From Triops longicaudatus (taxonomy: Eukaryota; Arthropoda; Branchiopoda; Notostraca; Triopsidae), in assembly GCA_022885665.1 (NCBI GenBank), contig JAGQDJ010000615.1, positions 1-64,000 on the forward strand: 64,000 bases of DNA. The letters run 5' to 3'. The translations under genes were made by a program, and so were the position numbers. Of this stretch, positions 32,042-47,000 are shown in pieces. The notes beneath the pieces are model-generated. The model did no database searches. It saw nothing but the letters and a program-made list of their open reading frames with translations, and was not told the origin of the DNA. Each line of letters begins with the position of its first letter. The stretch's first letter is position 1.

Positions 32042-35000
32042 TTAGCTGTTGACTAATTCCATTTGACGATATTTTTTACGCAAGTTGGAAACAGGATCTT
32101 TGTACAAGACAGGATCCAGACGGATTTGGGACCGCAGGAGTGGCATATAACCCAGCAGCGCTGCGAAAGTGTTGAGACAAGATTGACGTTGCACGAAATG
32201 ATCAGGGTCATTCCAAGGCGACCTATTACATAAAAGGGATTGATATATGCTAACTCTATTCACCGTTTTTTCTTGTTGCTTTGTATTAGTAATGACGTAT
32301 GACCACAAGGGAATGGAATTTACTTGTCCGTCAGGTCCAAATCCCGATACGCTTTCCTTTGACTGACTTTAAGAGGCGGTAGTCTGGTCACGTGACTGAC
32401 CAGCACATTCATCAGCAAATCTTCACAGTTCTGCGCTTGGTCCACAGTTTTATGCAACAAAGGGCCTACCAGCCGCCAGTAGGCATGGGCGTAATAGCGG
32501 TGATAAATAGCTGCCCCTGTCAATACCACTGAATACGAGTTGGTCCACCGTGACGTGTATCCCCAGGAAGCCTTAAAAACACCATAAAAAAAGAAAAATA
32601 ATTTTGAGAAATAAACTCGTAAAAATAAGGCAAATAAAGTATAAAAGACTGAAGAGAAGTTTTGTCTTGGGTTTTATACTTTGGCATCATCCCAGAAATG
32701 ATTACGTGCCGGAAATCCCACAATCCTCTCGGGAAAATGAGTCCACACGTGAAAGGCAAAGTCGACTTCATCTTCAGTGAGAATAGCATCCTCATCCAAA
32801 GATAATACAGCCTCCGTCTGGATTTGGGGTAAGGGCCGAAACCGTATGGAAACCCCTCCAGGCTCGGGAGGCGGGGTGATAATTTGCAGCACCACATGAG
32901 CTGGCAATGACGGCCAACGTGAGGGAGAAGGCTTCTGACTTTCCCCACTCCACAATACAATAACCTACACACAAGAACCGAAAAATGTTTGCCTAAAGTC
33001 CATACTACTCCAACTACGGTCATAACAAGCTAAAAAGCATGTTGCAAGTCTTTCGTTAAAGACGCTCTTTAGTTACACAGCTGTTTTGTACAAACACAAA
33101 ACAAGCAATACATCGTTACTTAAACAAAAGAAAAACTCCCCGCTTGCTAAAAAAGAACGCGAAAACAATGCTAACGAGTTTTCTTAGGCGAAAAAAGTTA
33201 TATAAACTTAAACGCCTTTAGATGTAAATATACAGACAATTGTCTGTAAGACACTTTAGCAGTTAACATTACAATAGAACTAGTTACAAGAACCAGATAT
33301 ATGAGATCCTAGCGCACGACAAACAGCCAGTAAGAGAACTTTGTTCAGTGATAAGTTCAATTGTAAGATAACCCATTTAAGAGACACCCAAGTGTAAGGA
33401 TACGCTTCTGGATTTCCACCCACCTATATCCGAGTTTTCCTCTAATTTTTTTCCTTTTCTATAATAGAGTAGGATGCATATGAAGGTATCAATGGCTTAA
33501 TTCGAGGAATTACTGCCAAAATAAATAAAATAAACAAGAAAATACTGACAAGCATTAATTATTTGTCTGGTGTCCATTCTTGCAAAAATAAATGACTACT
33601 ATACTGTAATAATGAATTCTGGGTTCGCTTACGTGGTAAAATAACTACATAATAAAATTACATTAATGTAGGAATATTTTCTGCCTTTTTCCTGTTTCGT
33701 AAATCCGGTTTCGATTTTAGTTGAGAAAATCTTAAAATGAAGGACAAATATGGTTCGACCTGGGTATAAGAGACATGCTGCAGCTTTGTTCGTTAAAGTT
33801 TAATTTCACTACTCTTAATACATTTGGCGCGCAAAAAGTCCCGCATGTAAGAGAAACTAGTGTTAAATAAAGTGACTCTTCGGATAAAATAAAAATACAA
33901 ACTAAAATGATACAAAATAATACAAATAATATAATAAAACAAAAAGTACGAGAACTTAGAATATAATTAAAAATGAAAGTATGAAGGGCAACCCCTTTGT
34001 GACTAACCATTGTTGAGACAATGCAAATGCAAATGTTTCTTACATCCAGGTTCAGCTGGAAGAGAAAGAAACGTAAAACTAAAATATGTGCCGTTTTGAC
34101 CCGGATGTAAGAAAAATCTGGATAGTGTAATTTTCAATTTGTATCAGTCTCTTATATCCGGGTTCCATTTTGTCGAAAAATAACTATGCATAGGAGAAAT
34201 GCATCTATATAAGATTACGTTTCTCTGCCCTTTCCATGTCTCTTACATCCGAGTTTGATTTCGAGTTGGAAAACTCCAGTAATGAAGGATACGCGCGAGG
34301 CATGCGTAATATTCGACCACATATGATTCCCGTTCCAACTACATTTTATTTCTAACATGAGATTATCTTAGAAAGACTAAACTAAATTAGGTGCTGTTCG
34401 ACCCCGATGTAAGAGACATTTGCTGCAAGTTAATACTTTCGCTTAGTCTCTTACATCTGAGATTGAGTGTGAAAAACTTCAAATGAAGAATAAATACTAA
34501 CCGACCCCGATATAAGAGACCTGTCGACAAGTTTGCTTAACTTTTACATGTGGGATTGAAACTAAGCTAGAAAAGCAATAAATGAAGAATAATCACTCTC
34601 CAACCCAGATGTACGATAAATCCCGTATCTAAGAGACGCTTCTCTAACTTTTGATACCTTATACCCAGGTTGGAATGTATCATAATATAACCACGGGTAA
34701 AAGAAACCCGTATGTTAAAGACCCTTCTTGTCTTGGTGTCTCTTACAAACGGGTTCGACTGTAAGTTTTAAAAACGGTGAAATAAGCGGTTTAAATTGTT
34801 AAGTGAATGCGCATAATTTGACTTACTTTACTTATATATCGGCTCTTAGCTAAGTTTTTCACTAATTTATACAAAGGTTGCGTCGGTCCCCATATTCGGT
34901 ACGTATTTCGGCTATACACAAGGGCGGTGTAATTGCTCGGCGTGGCAACTCCTTTCTCTCTCCCCGTTTTACTTAACCAAAACGGATACGCTGATGGCAC

Positions 35001-38000
35001 ATCAGCATAATCTATTGAAGTTTGGAGCGCACCAGGCCACCAATTCCATACCCGTGCATCTCGCCACCAGTGCGACCTTACTCTCCCAAACACGATCTAG
35101 ATAAGGACACAAAAATGAACCCCACCGAAAAAACATTCAAAGTCAACAACAAGCCTTCTTCAGAAAACCGTTCTGTACAAGGCGAAAAAGTCGTTCGCAC
35201 CTCAAGCGTTGTATGGACTATCTTATCGACCGATGAAAAGTACATATGCCACAACAGCTGGGCTTGTTGCCTCATGGCTAAAACCCGAGACTCATCAATG
35301 GAGCGCACCACGTCAGGTACCTAGAACCAAAACAACACAAAAACGAAAACTCTTTTAGTCCCAATCTCTCTAGCTCTGTTCTCCTTTTTCGTCTCTACCA
35401 ACAAAGCACACCAATCTCCAGTGCATTTTCAATAGGCAAAACTTCCTGTTCTTATTCTAAAGAGCCTCGCATTGACGCCTGTCTAAATCATGCTCCCCAT
35501 GTGCATGATACAGCATGTTGTACGCAATACTTTACCTGCAGAAGGAGCCTTTCATCCGCCCAGATGGCTGTTTCCTGCCAATGGATCACTTCCGAAAAAG
35601 GCAGTTGCCAGCCGTTCGACAGCAAAACGGGGATACAGCCTGTTGCTAATACTTCCACAAACCGGAAGGAACCTAAGCGCCGACCCCGCGGAACCAAGCA
35701 AAATGTAGCGTTTTGCAGCAACACTTCGTAGTCGTACCTAAAAGTACAAAGCAAGCAACAATTATAATAAAATAAATATCCGACAATAATATTATTCGTC
35801 GAGCTTCTGCTCAATCATTTGAATTACTTAAAAACAGTACATGTTACTAACAATTTGCACACGGCCACTTTTAGATAAGAAATTAAATAACACCAACAAG
35901 AAATAAATAATAAAAAGAAACTAGAGCTGTAAAACTACAGAGAAATACAATAAAAACCTCATAAAATGAGCACACAAGAGGACTGGAGATCTGTTTGCTA
36001 CAGCCGAAGTTCCTAATGCAACAGAATCTCGTTATAACGATTTTTTTAACGAGTTATCCGCTATTGTGGATAGTTTGTAAGATCTGACAGTTACGCAAAT
36101 GTATAGAAAAACAGTTCAATATAACAAACTTCGGATTTGACGAACAGTCTACCAACTTCGCTGGACTTAAAGCACAAAATACGCATACACTAAGTAATGT
36201 TCATATTGAAAGAGAATTAATACGTAAAAACAAACTGCCCAAAATTACAAAGGTAGAGTAGAATACCTTACAACAAACTCTTTTATAAAGAACCATTAAC
36301 TACAATAAACCCATTTCAGTGTCTCGAATTATGTCACTTATAAAAAAAAGTATCAGATAGGATAGAATCTCGTTATAACGAACCCACTGCCAACAGAAAA
36401 TACCGTTGAATTTATCCGAAGCTCGTTATATCAGATGCTTTCTCTATTTATTTACATAACTGGAATTAAAATCCGTCTACTTCCGACATATCCGACAAGT
36501 CGTTATAAAGATATGCCGCTTTAATGAGTTTCAGCTCCACCAAACCTTTTTTTCCTTGTTCATTCTAAAGAAATTCTACTGTAAATGGCAAAATAAACAT
36601 AATAAATGAAACCTACATTTTTCGGCCTTTCGTCTCAAGTCAAAGTGTAATACCTGCTCTTACCAGTTTAATAAGATGTACGAAAAAACCTACTACATTT
36701 TCTATTAATATTTTGCTTGCGGAAAAATTGCACAAACATCATAAAACGATTTATTAACCGGAACATTAATAAATAACGCATCACCGCCGAGTTTCTAAGC
36801 CTTGGTCTAGCGAGGAAAAGGGGAGGAGGAGGAGGTTCGCCCACACGTGAAGAGGTGTGTTTGGGGAGGAAACGTATGATCTTTGCCATTACCCAAGAGA
36901 GATTTGGGGGTAACGTGCCCCAAGGCTAGTTTGAAGAGTTATGGTAAAGCTGAGTCCCGCCTGGGCGAGATTATGAGCCCTTACACGTCTCAGCTCCCGT
37001 TTTACAGCATCCGACTCCCTTAAATCCCACGTCAAGCTGTTGCTGAGAGAAACTCGGAACGCTCTTTCTCCCATCGAAAAACTCAAGTATTGTAGCCGTG
37101 TCTGAAAGAAATGTGCTGACTCCCCAATCCGTCAGTGAGCACTTTGTTCTCCTAAAGGATTACGGGCTTCACACATTGTGCATGTGCTTTTTTCCCGAAT
37201 AGCCGTCCTTCTCTTTTTCTTCAAACATTTACAGAACCTTCTGCCAGGTTTCTCCCCTGAAACAACTTTCTACAACCGTAGCGCTGGGCGACGCAGAAGA
37301 TGGAAATGACGAAACCAGCAGTCTGGGGGAGGCTGGAACTCAATTAAAGTTGCAGCTTTTCACTTTCTTTTCTTCAGCCATTTGTCTTGAGCTGGTGCTA
37401 AAGCCTGCCTTTCGAAGGGTGTTTCCAAAATAACACCAAAACCTTCGTTCGTCTTCTTCCTCCCCGCGTACGTACAGTATAATGCCTTCCGCTCGAGTAA
37501 ATGAATTGTACAGTCGTGGAGATGCACATCCTATTTGGTGACTCACAACTTCAGGGCCTTCGCTTTTTTAAAGGCACTTAAGCTTAAGAGACTTACTGAC
37601 ATAGTATTTTTAACTGCTTCGTCACTAATATGCCTCTTTTACTTACGGAAATAAATAAACAAAATAGAGACAAACGCCCACCCCCTACGCAAAAGGCGCA
37701 TGTGTTGAGTGATTAAGAGGCCTCTCATTCTGGATTTGAGCCTCGGGCGTACAGATAAGTATAGAAACGTGAAATTCTTCAAGGATGAACAGGCTAATCT
37801 CCAGTGACGTGTCAGTAAAATATCGTTAAGAGTTATGCAGTACACCTGAATGAGAAGTATATATTACTAAAATCATCCGTCAATCATGACTAATACATTC
37901 ACCAGTCATTTTTAGATGTCATTTCAAGAGAACGACCTGATACCTTTGCTGCAGTGAAACACCTGCCGCAACGACAACATTAAAATGCCTGCCGCGACAG

Positions 38001-41000
38001 AAAAGCTCGTACTACGATTTGCGAAGCTCGAATGTAATTCTTTAAAACTTTTTTTTAAGGGGAAAATGTGCCTTAAGGTTAAGTTTCGACTGATATGCCA
38101 GTGTTGAAATAAACTGATCTGAGCCCTATTTTTTGTGTAAGGAAATCTGCATTGAGAGGGCTCCGGTTCTGCACTAGTTCACCAAAATGGAAAGAATTAC
38201 GTGGATTTCAGACAGCAATAAATTCGTGTCACAGAATCAGAAAATCCTCACTTAAAGACTAAACTAATTGTACCTGAACGTTTTAAATTGTTTATACATT
38301 CGAATCTCGCTATAATGAGCCTCTTGATAACAGAAAACAATTCGATACATTCAGTCCATCAAACACGTTAAAGCAGAGGGTTTTTCTATACACTTACACA
38401 ATACAAGTCCTTTAACCAGTTTATTATATTCAACAGTTCAAGAAGAGCTAATTATAACGGAAGTCTATTGAATCTTTCTGAAACCTATTTTTACACTAAT
38501 GGACGACAAATATAGTAGAATCTCGTCATAATAAACTTCCTGGGAATAAAAGCAGTGCAGCGTACCCGAAATTTGTATGTCCGACTATTTTTTGGTATAT
38601 TTAGATAATTCGGGATTTTACTGTTCCTCTTACTACATCCGATAGTTTGTTATAAAAGGGTTTATTATCATGGAGACTCTACTTAACTTTGTCGAGAAAC
38701 TCCCATATTTCCAAAAATATACGACAAATATAGTCGAATTTCTCTATAAGGAACCTTTTCAGTCTAGACAATTAGTTCTATGTACCCGAAGTTCGATATA
38801 TCCAGAGGTATTTTTTAACGTTAACATAACTTTGGGACTTGTTACTCGTCTATTATAGCCGAACATTCATTACAAAAGAGTTCGTTATAATGAGATCCTA
38901 CTACATGCAATAAACCTAGTTTTAAGAAACAGTTTCCGTTCTTCTGCTTCTTAAATCACTTTTTCTTCTGAACCGCACTTAAGGCACAATTACTGGGGTC
39001 CAATTTTTCACTAGCCTTAGGTGGAATGCAACAATAAATAATAACACATGCTGTACGTGGAATGTAGCAATAAATGTAGCAAAAGAATATAGCAATACTT
39101 TTTATTTCTTATTATTCCTTTTATATAGCCACGTCATTCCAGAAATCTTGAGAGACGTGCTTTAGCTTGTTACCAACGGAAATAAATAAATATGGCACAC
39201 CCGCTATGTAAAAATACTTCTCGTTCCGTCTAACAAGGCTTTTCATTATAAATGTAAGCCTTCTCGTGTGCCGTCTTAAGAAAAAAAAAACGGATCAGAA
39301 CATCACACCAGATCTAATTTCAGCCTGCTAAGCGATACTGGAATCAAAGCAACTCTAAGGAAAACAAACCGTTGAGCACCCGAGGCCGATTATTTGCGCT
39401 TTGGTTGCTCCCTTATTTTCTTTTTAATTACCTAAGCAACCTGCAAATAATAAAGGTTCCCGGTATCCCAAACTTGTCCTAGCAACGTGTAACCATACGC
39501 AACCTTTGAGATTATAATGACTTACGCTCCTGAAGTCCAAGCACGGGGATTCCCCGCCCACTATATCTCTCGGCATAAAGCTTTTTCCGGTTGACATTTT
39601 CCGATTTATTCAATTCCAATTCCACAATTCCAGTCACGACGCAAAGGTTAAAGCGCAAAACAAAGTTAGAAAAAAGTGAAAAATTCTACTCCAAACATGT
39701 ATAACAAATAGCACTTAAAAAAAGGCGGAGAGAAGCCAAACACATTTTACGACGTTCCCCGCGCTGGAGCGATAACGTGAAACGACATTTATAGGGACTT
39801 TTATTTCGTCGTCTCCCAGGTTAATAAAACCTTCACTACCTCTTTGCTCTCTTTTTCGAAAAGTTGAGGCATCCTCCCTTCACGACAGATAATTCACCCG
39901 TCAGGTCAAAAATATGCAAAACATAAACATCAACCTATAACTTAAAACCCGGTGGGTAATAATCTCCTGTCTCCATTCCTGTACCCCTTTACATATCTTT
40001 TCAGCTCTCACACACTCGCACACATCGAGGGTGGGGTTGGGTACCCAAAGTTGGAAAGTTTTGAGCTTGCCCATGCTTGCCCCCTATGAAATATAAATAT
40101 GACAAGGTCTCTCCGATGCCCTGAAAGTTGTAATCCCATGCGATGGCATCTCCTCTCACGTTAATTGTAACGCCAAACAAACCGAGAACAGGTTTCCCTC
40201 TCCTAAAGCCCATCCGAGTATATACAGCACTAGAATACGTTGGTGGCAAAGTTTGCTAGCGAGCTCCACCATCCAAGTTTGTCACCCATGCAATAATCAC
40301 TGGCCTCGAATTGCAAATTGGTGGGCTCTTAGCAGCTTAATAGACCGTTTTCCGTGCCAAACTACCACCAACGTGAGCTACAATACCCAAGAAGCTCGCT
40401 TATCAGATTTCGCTTTAGCGCGACTACTCCAACGTTGGAATTGCACCCCGCATGCCGCTTTTTCTTCGTCAATATCGCAAAGAACAGTCGTAATTAGAGC
40501 AAAATTTTGAAAAAAATCGTCTAATGTAGAAAAAAATTCGATAAGTAACTGCACATAAAATTGAAATAAAATACAAAATAAGTCTTTATGAAAGATGAAT
40601 TGCAAGAAGATCACTTTCCTTCAGATTACCTCACTTGGAGCAGTTTGGGACTTAAGGTTATCCTTGTAAACATTAAAAGTCTGTGATAATTAACAAGGTA
40701 CAGTGAAATCTCGTTATTATTCCATCTTGTGACGACTTGTCGGCTATAATAGATGGGTTGTAAGGCTCCGAGTTTCACAAATGTACAGTACAGAAAAGCT
40801 TCTTGCATAAACAACTTCGGTTATGTCGAACTATATTTCTGTTCCCAGGAGGTTCATTTTAACAAGATTCAGAACATTCAGACAATTTAGTGTTCAGCGT
40901 CAAATTAAACTAAAATAAAAAAACTAGAGTAAAGTCTCGTACGAACCTTCTTTCTGTAACCAATTATCGGCTATAGTAGACGAATCGTACGGCCCCAAGT

Positions 41001-44000
41001 TATGTAAATGACAAAAGAAGCTTCTCATATAAAGAATTTCGGTCACACCGAACCGCTTTTCTGGTTCCAGGATGTTCGTTATAACAAGATTCTATTCCAT
41101 TCGAAAGCATACCCAGCATTCAGAAAATACAGTTTTGATTTTGGAAATCTAAATGAAACAAAACAGCTACAGAATAATATCGTTATAACGAACATTCTAA
41201 TAATAACTGCTGGGCTCTAGTAGATGGGTTATAACTCCGCGAGTTGTGAAAATATACAGAATAGTGTTTGATACGACGAACTTCGGTTTTATCGAACTGC
41301 TTCGTTATAGCTACATTCTGCGGTATTTAAAAACACACCCAACATTCAGAAAATTAGTGTTGCATTAAGAACTGGAAACAACAATTAAAAAGCTACCACA
41401 AAATCTCGTTACAACGAACCTTTCTCTAACGAACTGTCGGCTACAGTGGACGGGTTGTAGGGCCACGATTGTATTAATGAACAGAAAAAGCTTTTGTTCT
41501 TATATGAAGAACTTTTTTTCTGTTTTCTGCAGGTTCGATATAACGAGATTCTAGTGCAGCCAACAGTGAATCCTCATTTTAACAGATACAAGAAGATACG
41601 GCCATTTGTCCGATACAGCCGATTGTCTGTTATAACCAGTATCCCTTATGACGGGTCTTTACGAATCAGGAAACATAACCTAACACTCACAAAAAATTGG
41701 GTCGAATTTAGAACATGAAACTAAAATAAAAGCTAATATAAAAGTAAGCATACCGCACGAATTTAATTACGGTATTTAGACAATTACTACATGATTATTA
41801 CCTGTTGAATAAGTTACAAATAAGTACTCTAAAGGAAATTCATGTAGACTTGAAAACGACAAAGGGCATGGAATGAATAAGACGGAAGCTTAAGGAGAAA
41901 CATGCGGTTTCCAACTCATCAAGGATCTTGACTGCTGAGGAATTTCCCACCACAAACCAACGCCAAAGAAAAGGCAATCTATTTGCATTTCATGAGTAAT
42001 TCATTGGAAACTCCCTTCCTCAGGTCCTTGAATTTCTACGGGGGCTCAAATAGAGAGGAATTGAGAGAGAGCGGACGAACGATGCCAGAGAGATCCAATG
42101 CTATAAGCTTCTCGCGCTTTTTGGGGGTGCGACTTCAAAGGGAATGAAGGCGACAGTGTGTATTCCCAATCTCAGATTGAGTTGGGTTTCTAAGAGCCAA
42201 AGAGAGGAAGGAAAATTGCGTTTTGGGGAGCATAATGAAACTGATCGCGGCAGCTCTAGCGCGCGGGGCATACAAAGATAAGATGCCTGGCGATGGATGA
42301 GATTTCAGCGTGGGTTTCAACGAGCCCAAAAGGTTTTTCTTTCATAGTCAAGCCTCCAAGTTAACTTCCAAGCATTTTGGCTTTCAAAGACTCATTTTCA
42401 CCCGGACACCAGCACTTCTTCAAGCTGCGTTGAACTTGAAGAAAAAAGACAGGCTTTGAACCATGGCAGAACAGTGGAGACGCGCTTAAAAAATACGGCT
42501 TCTTAAGTAAGAGAGCGTAAGCTAAATTAAGTCAGTACGATCTTTAAGTCTTTCCAAAAGTTACTTAAGCCAATTTGGTCTCAGAGCGCTGTTCCATTTT
42601 TCAAGTTTCGCTTTATGCGCTTTGGCCTCACTTCATTCGAAGTGCACCATTCATTCGACTGTATAAAATGCACCCAAAATACCTGATAACTTTCCTCAAC
42701 TTCTAAAATGTCCATTTGTCCGTTTTCCAATCAAGCCAATTTGCTTTGTAAGTGTCCTTTTGTGTAAGTCTCGCTTTACGCGTTTTGATTACACATGTGT
42801 TAGATGGGGGTTGACTCGTTTTATGCGTTCTCAAAGAATCTCTTACGTTACTTGCAAATTCCGAATCTGAATTCATTAATTTTCTGCAGGTAGCTTTTTC
42901 TTTAAGTCTCATTACACGCGTTTTGGATACAGCATGGATAAGATACGACTCAAACTCGTTTTACGCGGTGTTACACGCTTTATTAAAAAATCAATCTACA
43001 CTAAGACCTTACGCTTTCTTTCCAGTTTGGAAAGGCTTTGCAAAGGAAAGTCCTTGGAAGCCAAGTCAGCGTAATGTGAAGATTTCTTACACAGCTCAAC
43101 GTCTGCTGATCTAATGTGAATTCCATTTGCTGAATGAATGTCACGGCTGAGTGACATGGAGCGTACCATGTGCTTTCCATGCAAAAAATTCGCACTGGGT
43201 GCAGTTCAAGTGCCGCGCACTAGTGTAACAGTCATAAAGTATCCTTCTACACGGAGTCAATAAAACATCGAGGCGAATGCTCCACAAGTTCAAAACTTGT
43301 TGTACGTAAATGTTGGAAATGATCCCTTAATGTATCTTTGCATTCCTATTTTCATGTTGTCTGACTAGCAAAAGCCCAAAACACATTCCAGAATCATCTG
43401 TTCAAATAAATTAACACCCAGCAACGATCTACAAACTTCTTTATGATTCTGTATTCTTTTGGCATGCAAGCTTCTTAATTAACTACCTAAATACAACTTT
43501 GCACGTGGTACGAAACACTCCGCATTTTTTAAATGAAATGCGACTTAATCCTAGACATATCGCAAGAAACTTCCACTTGATTCGTGACACAAATATTCTT
43601 GCATCACTCGTGTCCATCCTTGATTTCTTGTTTGCCCCCAAGTGATACTAACTTTGTACACTGAAAACATTCAATTCGTATTTAAGGTAAGAATGAAATT
43701 CCTTCGCTCAAAAACTTTGGATCTGCTTCCAGGCAACACGAATTTCCTTATGGCAAACATTTTTTGATTTTACTTCAAGCAATATTGAATTCCAATTACA
43801 CCTTTCTGTTACATACCTATTTTTATTTCACAATCGCTTTTGAACGTAATAATAGCATTTTAACTTGAAAAAAATACCTTGACCTAACTTAATTCTAACG
43901 TAACCCTAACAAGTTACCCCAATATTGTCACCAACGTTTCTCCATTTAGTTACAATTTTGTTTTCGAAAGCCAAATGAAGTTAAGTTAGGCTAGGTTAAG

Positions 44001-47000
44001 TATACTAAAGTTAGGTGCAGTGGGGTTATGTTGCTGCACTCGGAATCTCCTGGAAATGACTTGTAGGGATTGACATAAGATAAGACGCTTCGTGCCTACT
44101 TGGAAATCAACTAACAAGTTTTTTTTTCTTTTTTGCGTGACAAGAGTGTTTCTGTCCTAAACTAATAGAAAAAAAACTGTGTTCGAGAAAAAAAAAGAGT
44201 ACAAGGGCTTTTTAACACTGAAATCTATGCCAAGCTCAAACCACTGCCCGGGCTTTTGCACAGTTTGGCCATTTAAGCCAGGTTGAACCCACACTGTGGA
44301 CAACAAAATCTTTTTCAAGTAAAAGCGCGGAAAAAACATACAAACACTACAAGCCTGTGTATCTACCGGACTCTGAAGAATGTCTATGAATCTTTAACGG
44401 GGATTCGATAGACCTTTCACAAAGTCCCAAAGATGATTTTCGGTGGGTTCTTTTCCATTTTATGGCGAACTCGGGCATCCTGAACTTGATCTCATCATTC
44501 TTTTACATCTCTCCTTGTTGGCAACCCTGCTCTTTTCCCTTTTCCTCTCTTCGTGTTTCTAAAAACCCACACATGACTCCTCCACAGGAACTCGGGAGCT
44601 CTGAGACCCCATTTTTCTTCGTTTTATGCACCACGAGTCATGTAAACCTACCCTTGTAAAGTTCCCCTTGTTTTCGGCCCTCTGTATCAACAAGGTGTCC
44701 AAATCTTTTACATATTTTATAAGTTCTTACATTTTCACGATTCCATTATCAAACTTAAGGTAAGACGACTTACAAGAAAAAGTTTTAATCTCGTCAAGAA
44801 ATCTCTCCCCCAACAACGTAAAAATCTTATATAGCCTGGGTGGTCTTCATAGGGCTCATGTTTCACTATCTCATTTCCGTTGTGGCAAGTCTTCGAAACG
44901 AAGCGCATAATACCCAAGGAATCTTACGGGCAAAGGGGGTGAAAAAGGACAGCAAAAGTCGGTTTTCGGAATCTATAATGGATATGGCCTCGCCAAAAGA
45001 AAAAAAAAGTAACACCCTTAAGAGGGTGATCTGTCTTTCGAACTCTTTTGTAGCCCCAGCCTCTTGCACCCTCGGAAAAACAGACATACTTAAACCTGAG
45101 GATGAACGTGTATGTGGACGTAACACTTGAATTCTTTATGTGAACCCATTGGCAAACATTCCTCGCCTCAAGATCCGACCGAGAAATCCGTCGCCTCAAC
45201 TTTCCCTCCCTCGTATTCCTTTTTTATTTTTGCTTCATTATTCGCCATCCCAGACATTGGATGGCAACCAAATCTTCACATTTCGCGAATCTGCACCAGC
45301 TGGTCAAACGACATTCCTTGACTGGGCAATAGTAAACACATGTATACTATCATCGGAGTACAGCATAACTTTTGTTCTACACGAAAAAAAAAATACAATA
45401 CAAGTACTTCAATCTCATTTACATATCGCAGACAACATTTACTGTTTCACTTGAGCGAAACGCGACATCTATCTTTTTCCAGCTACCAGCTAATCCTTAT
45501 TAATAACGTACCTGTACCTGTGCTTGACATTAAAGTAACCGAAATTACAATTATTCTTTGCTAATTTAGAGCCAAGAAAAAAGTTGCTATGAGGGAAAAA
45601 TGGCTAGTGCCAGCTGGAGTGGCAACGAAGGTCAATGACAGGTATAATTCCCTTGTAATGCAAAGGAAAACTCCGGGATGGACCTTTACCACTGACGCTC
45701 GTAATACTGTGTGTCTTTTTTCAACCGTTCTTTTTAAAAGCAAATAAGTTACCAAATACGTCACCTCGAAATTGTCCCAAATTCTCTATATGCACTTACA
45801 AAATTACGTAACCGCAGATATGGAATTTGAGTGCAATGGTACTTTGCCAAACAATGTCAGTGAGAAAGTTCTCCGTGTAACTTCCGTTTTGTTAAATCAT
45901 CGTACACGTCGCAGTGCAGTTTGGACTTGCTAGACATTAAACATCTGCGTTCGTAATCACGAATTGTAACAATTTCCAGGGTTTTAGTCCTCGATTGTAC
46001 AATGGGCAGTAACTTTTGCCGTGAAAATCTTGTTGTCTGCAATCGTCAGTACAACAATTATGAACGTCTTTGTCCTCGAGAAGTATAGTGGTCAATATTC
46101 CGGCTTGCCTTACTTAAAACAGACAATACGGGTAAGAGCTTTCCAAAGATTTCACGTCGTGCAATCCTCACTTCATCGTTTTTTTTTTTAATCAAACCGC
46201 CTCTAACTATCCAACGCGTAATCTTACGTTCTTACCAGTCTAGTATGACGTTTTAGGTAGTTAGAAAAATATTACTTGAAAAAATATACCACACAATGAG
46301 AACAAAACTGGAAAAATCACATTAAACAGCTTCTAAATGGTACACTTGAATGTGATTTCGTCAACCAATCGGTACTCGCTTAATACAGCCTTAGTTTTTA
46401 ACCAAGGGTTGCCAGTTAGCGCAACTGGCGTTTTGACATGTACGGTTCAGCTCCTATACAACAATTTAACTTAATTTATTCCTTAATTCTTACTTGTTAT
46501 GTTAATTAAACGTGCATTCTTTTGAGATTTGGTTAGAATGCTTTGTTGATTCCGGAATTTACTAATTTTCGCTACATAAATCTACAGCGCCAACAGTGAA
46601 TGTTTTCCAAACCGTTACCACTGCTTGGGTTTAGCAAGCTTCAGCTGTCAAAATGTTCGAAAATGACAGCAGTAACGTCTGCTGGGTTTGTGGGCGGGGC
46701 GTTGCTCTACGAGTGTTTTGACTCCATCTCTAGTCACTTTCGCACTTTTTTGGCGTGTAAATTGAGTAGGCAACTTGCACACTACTTATCATACGGACAA
46801 ATGTGTGTCGTTTACCGAAACACACAACCGGTAGACCTGTTCAGGTATAAGCCCAACCGAAGGGCAAGCCCTTATTAAAGCGGCTAAATAACTGGTAAGT
46901 TTTTAATCGACGGAATAAGGCTAAGGGAAAAAACGGGCGTGAGGAGCTTTTCATGACAGGTACACGTTAAGTGGCTCAGATCACGTCCATATAAGGCGGT

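Noticed and set aside
44840..45454. Several overlapping frames of about 90-100 codons on both strands
   Set aside because: All overlap one another on opposite strands with no exon signals; inside the EXT1 intron without support.
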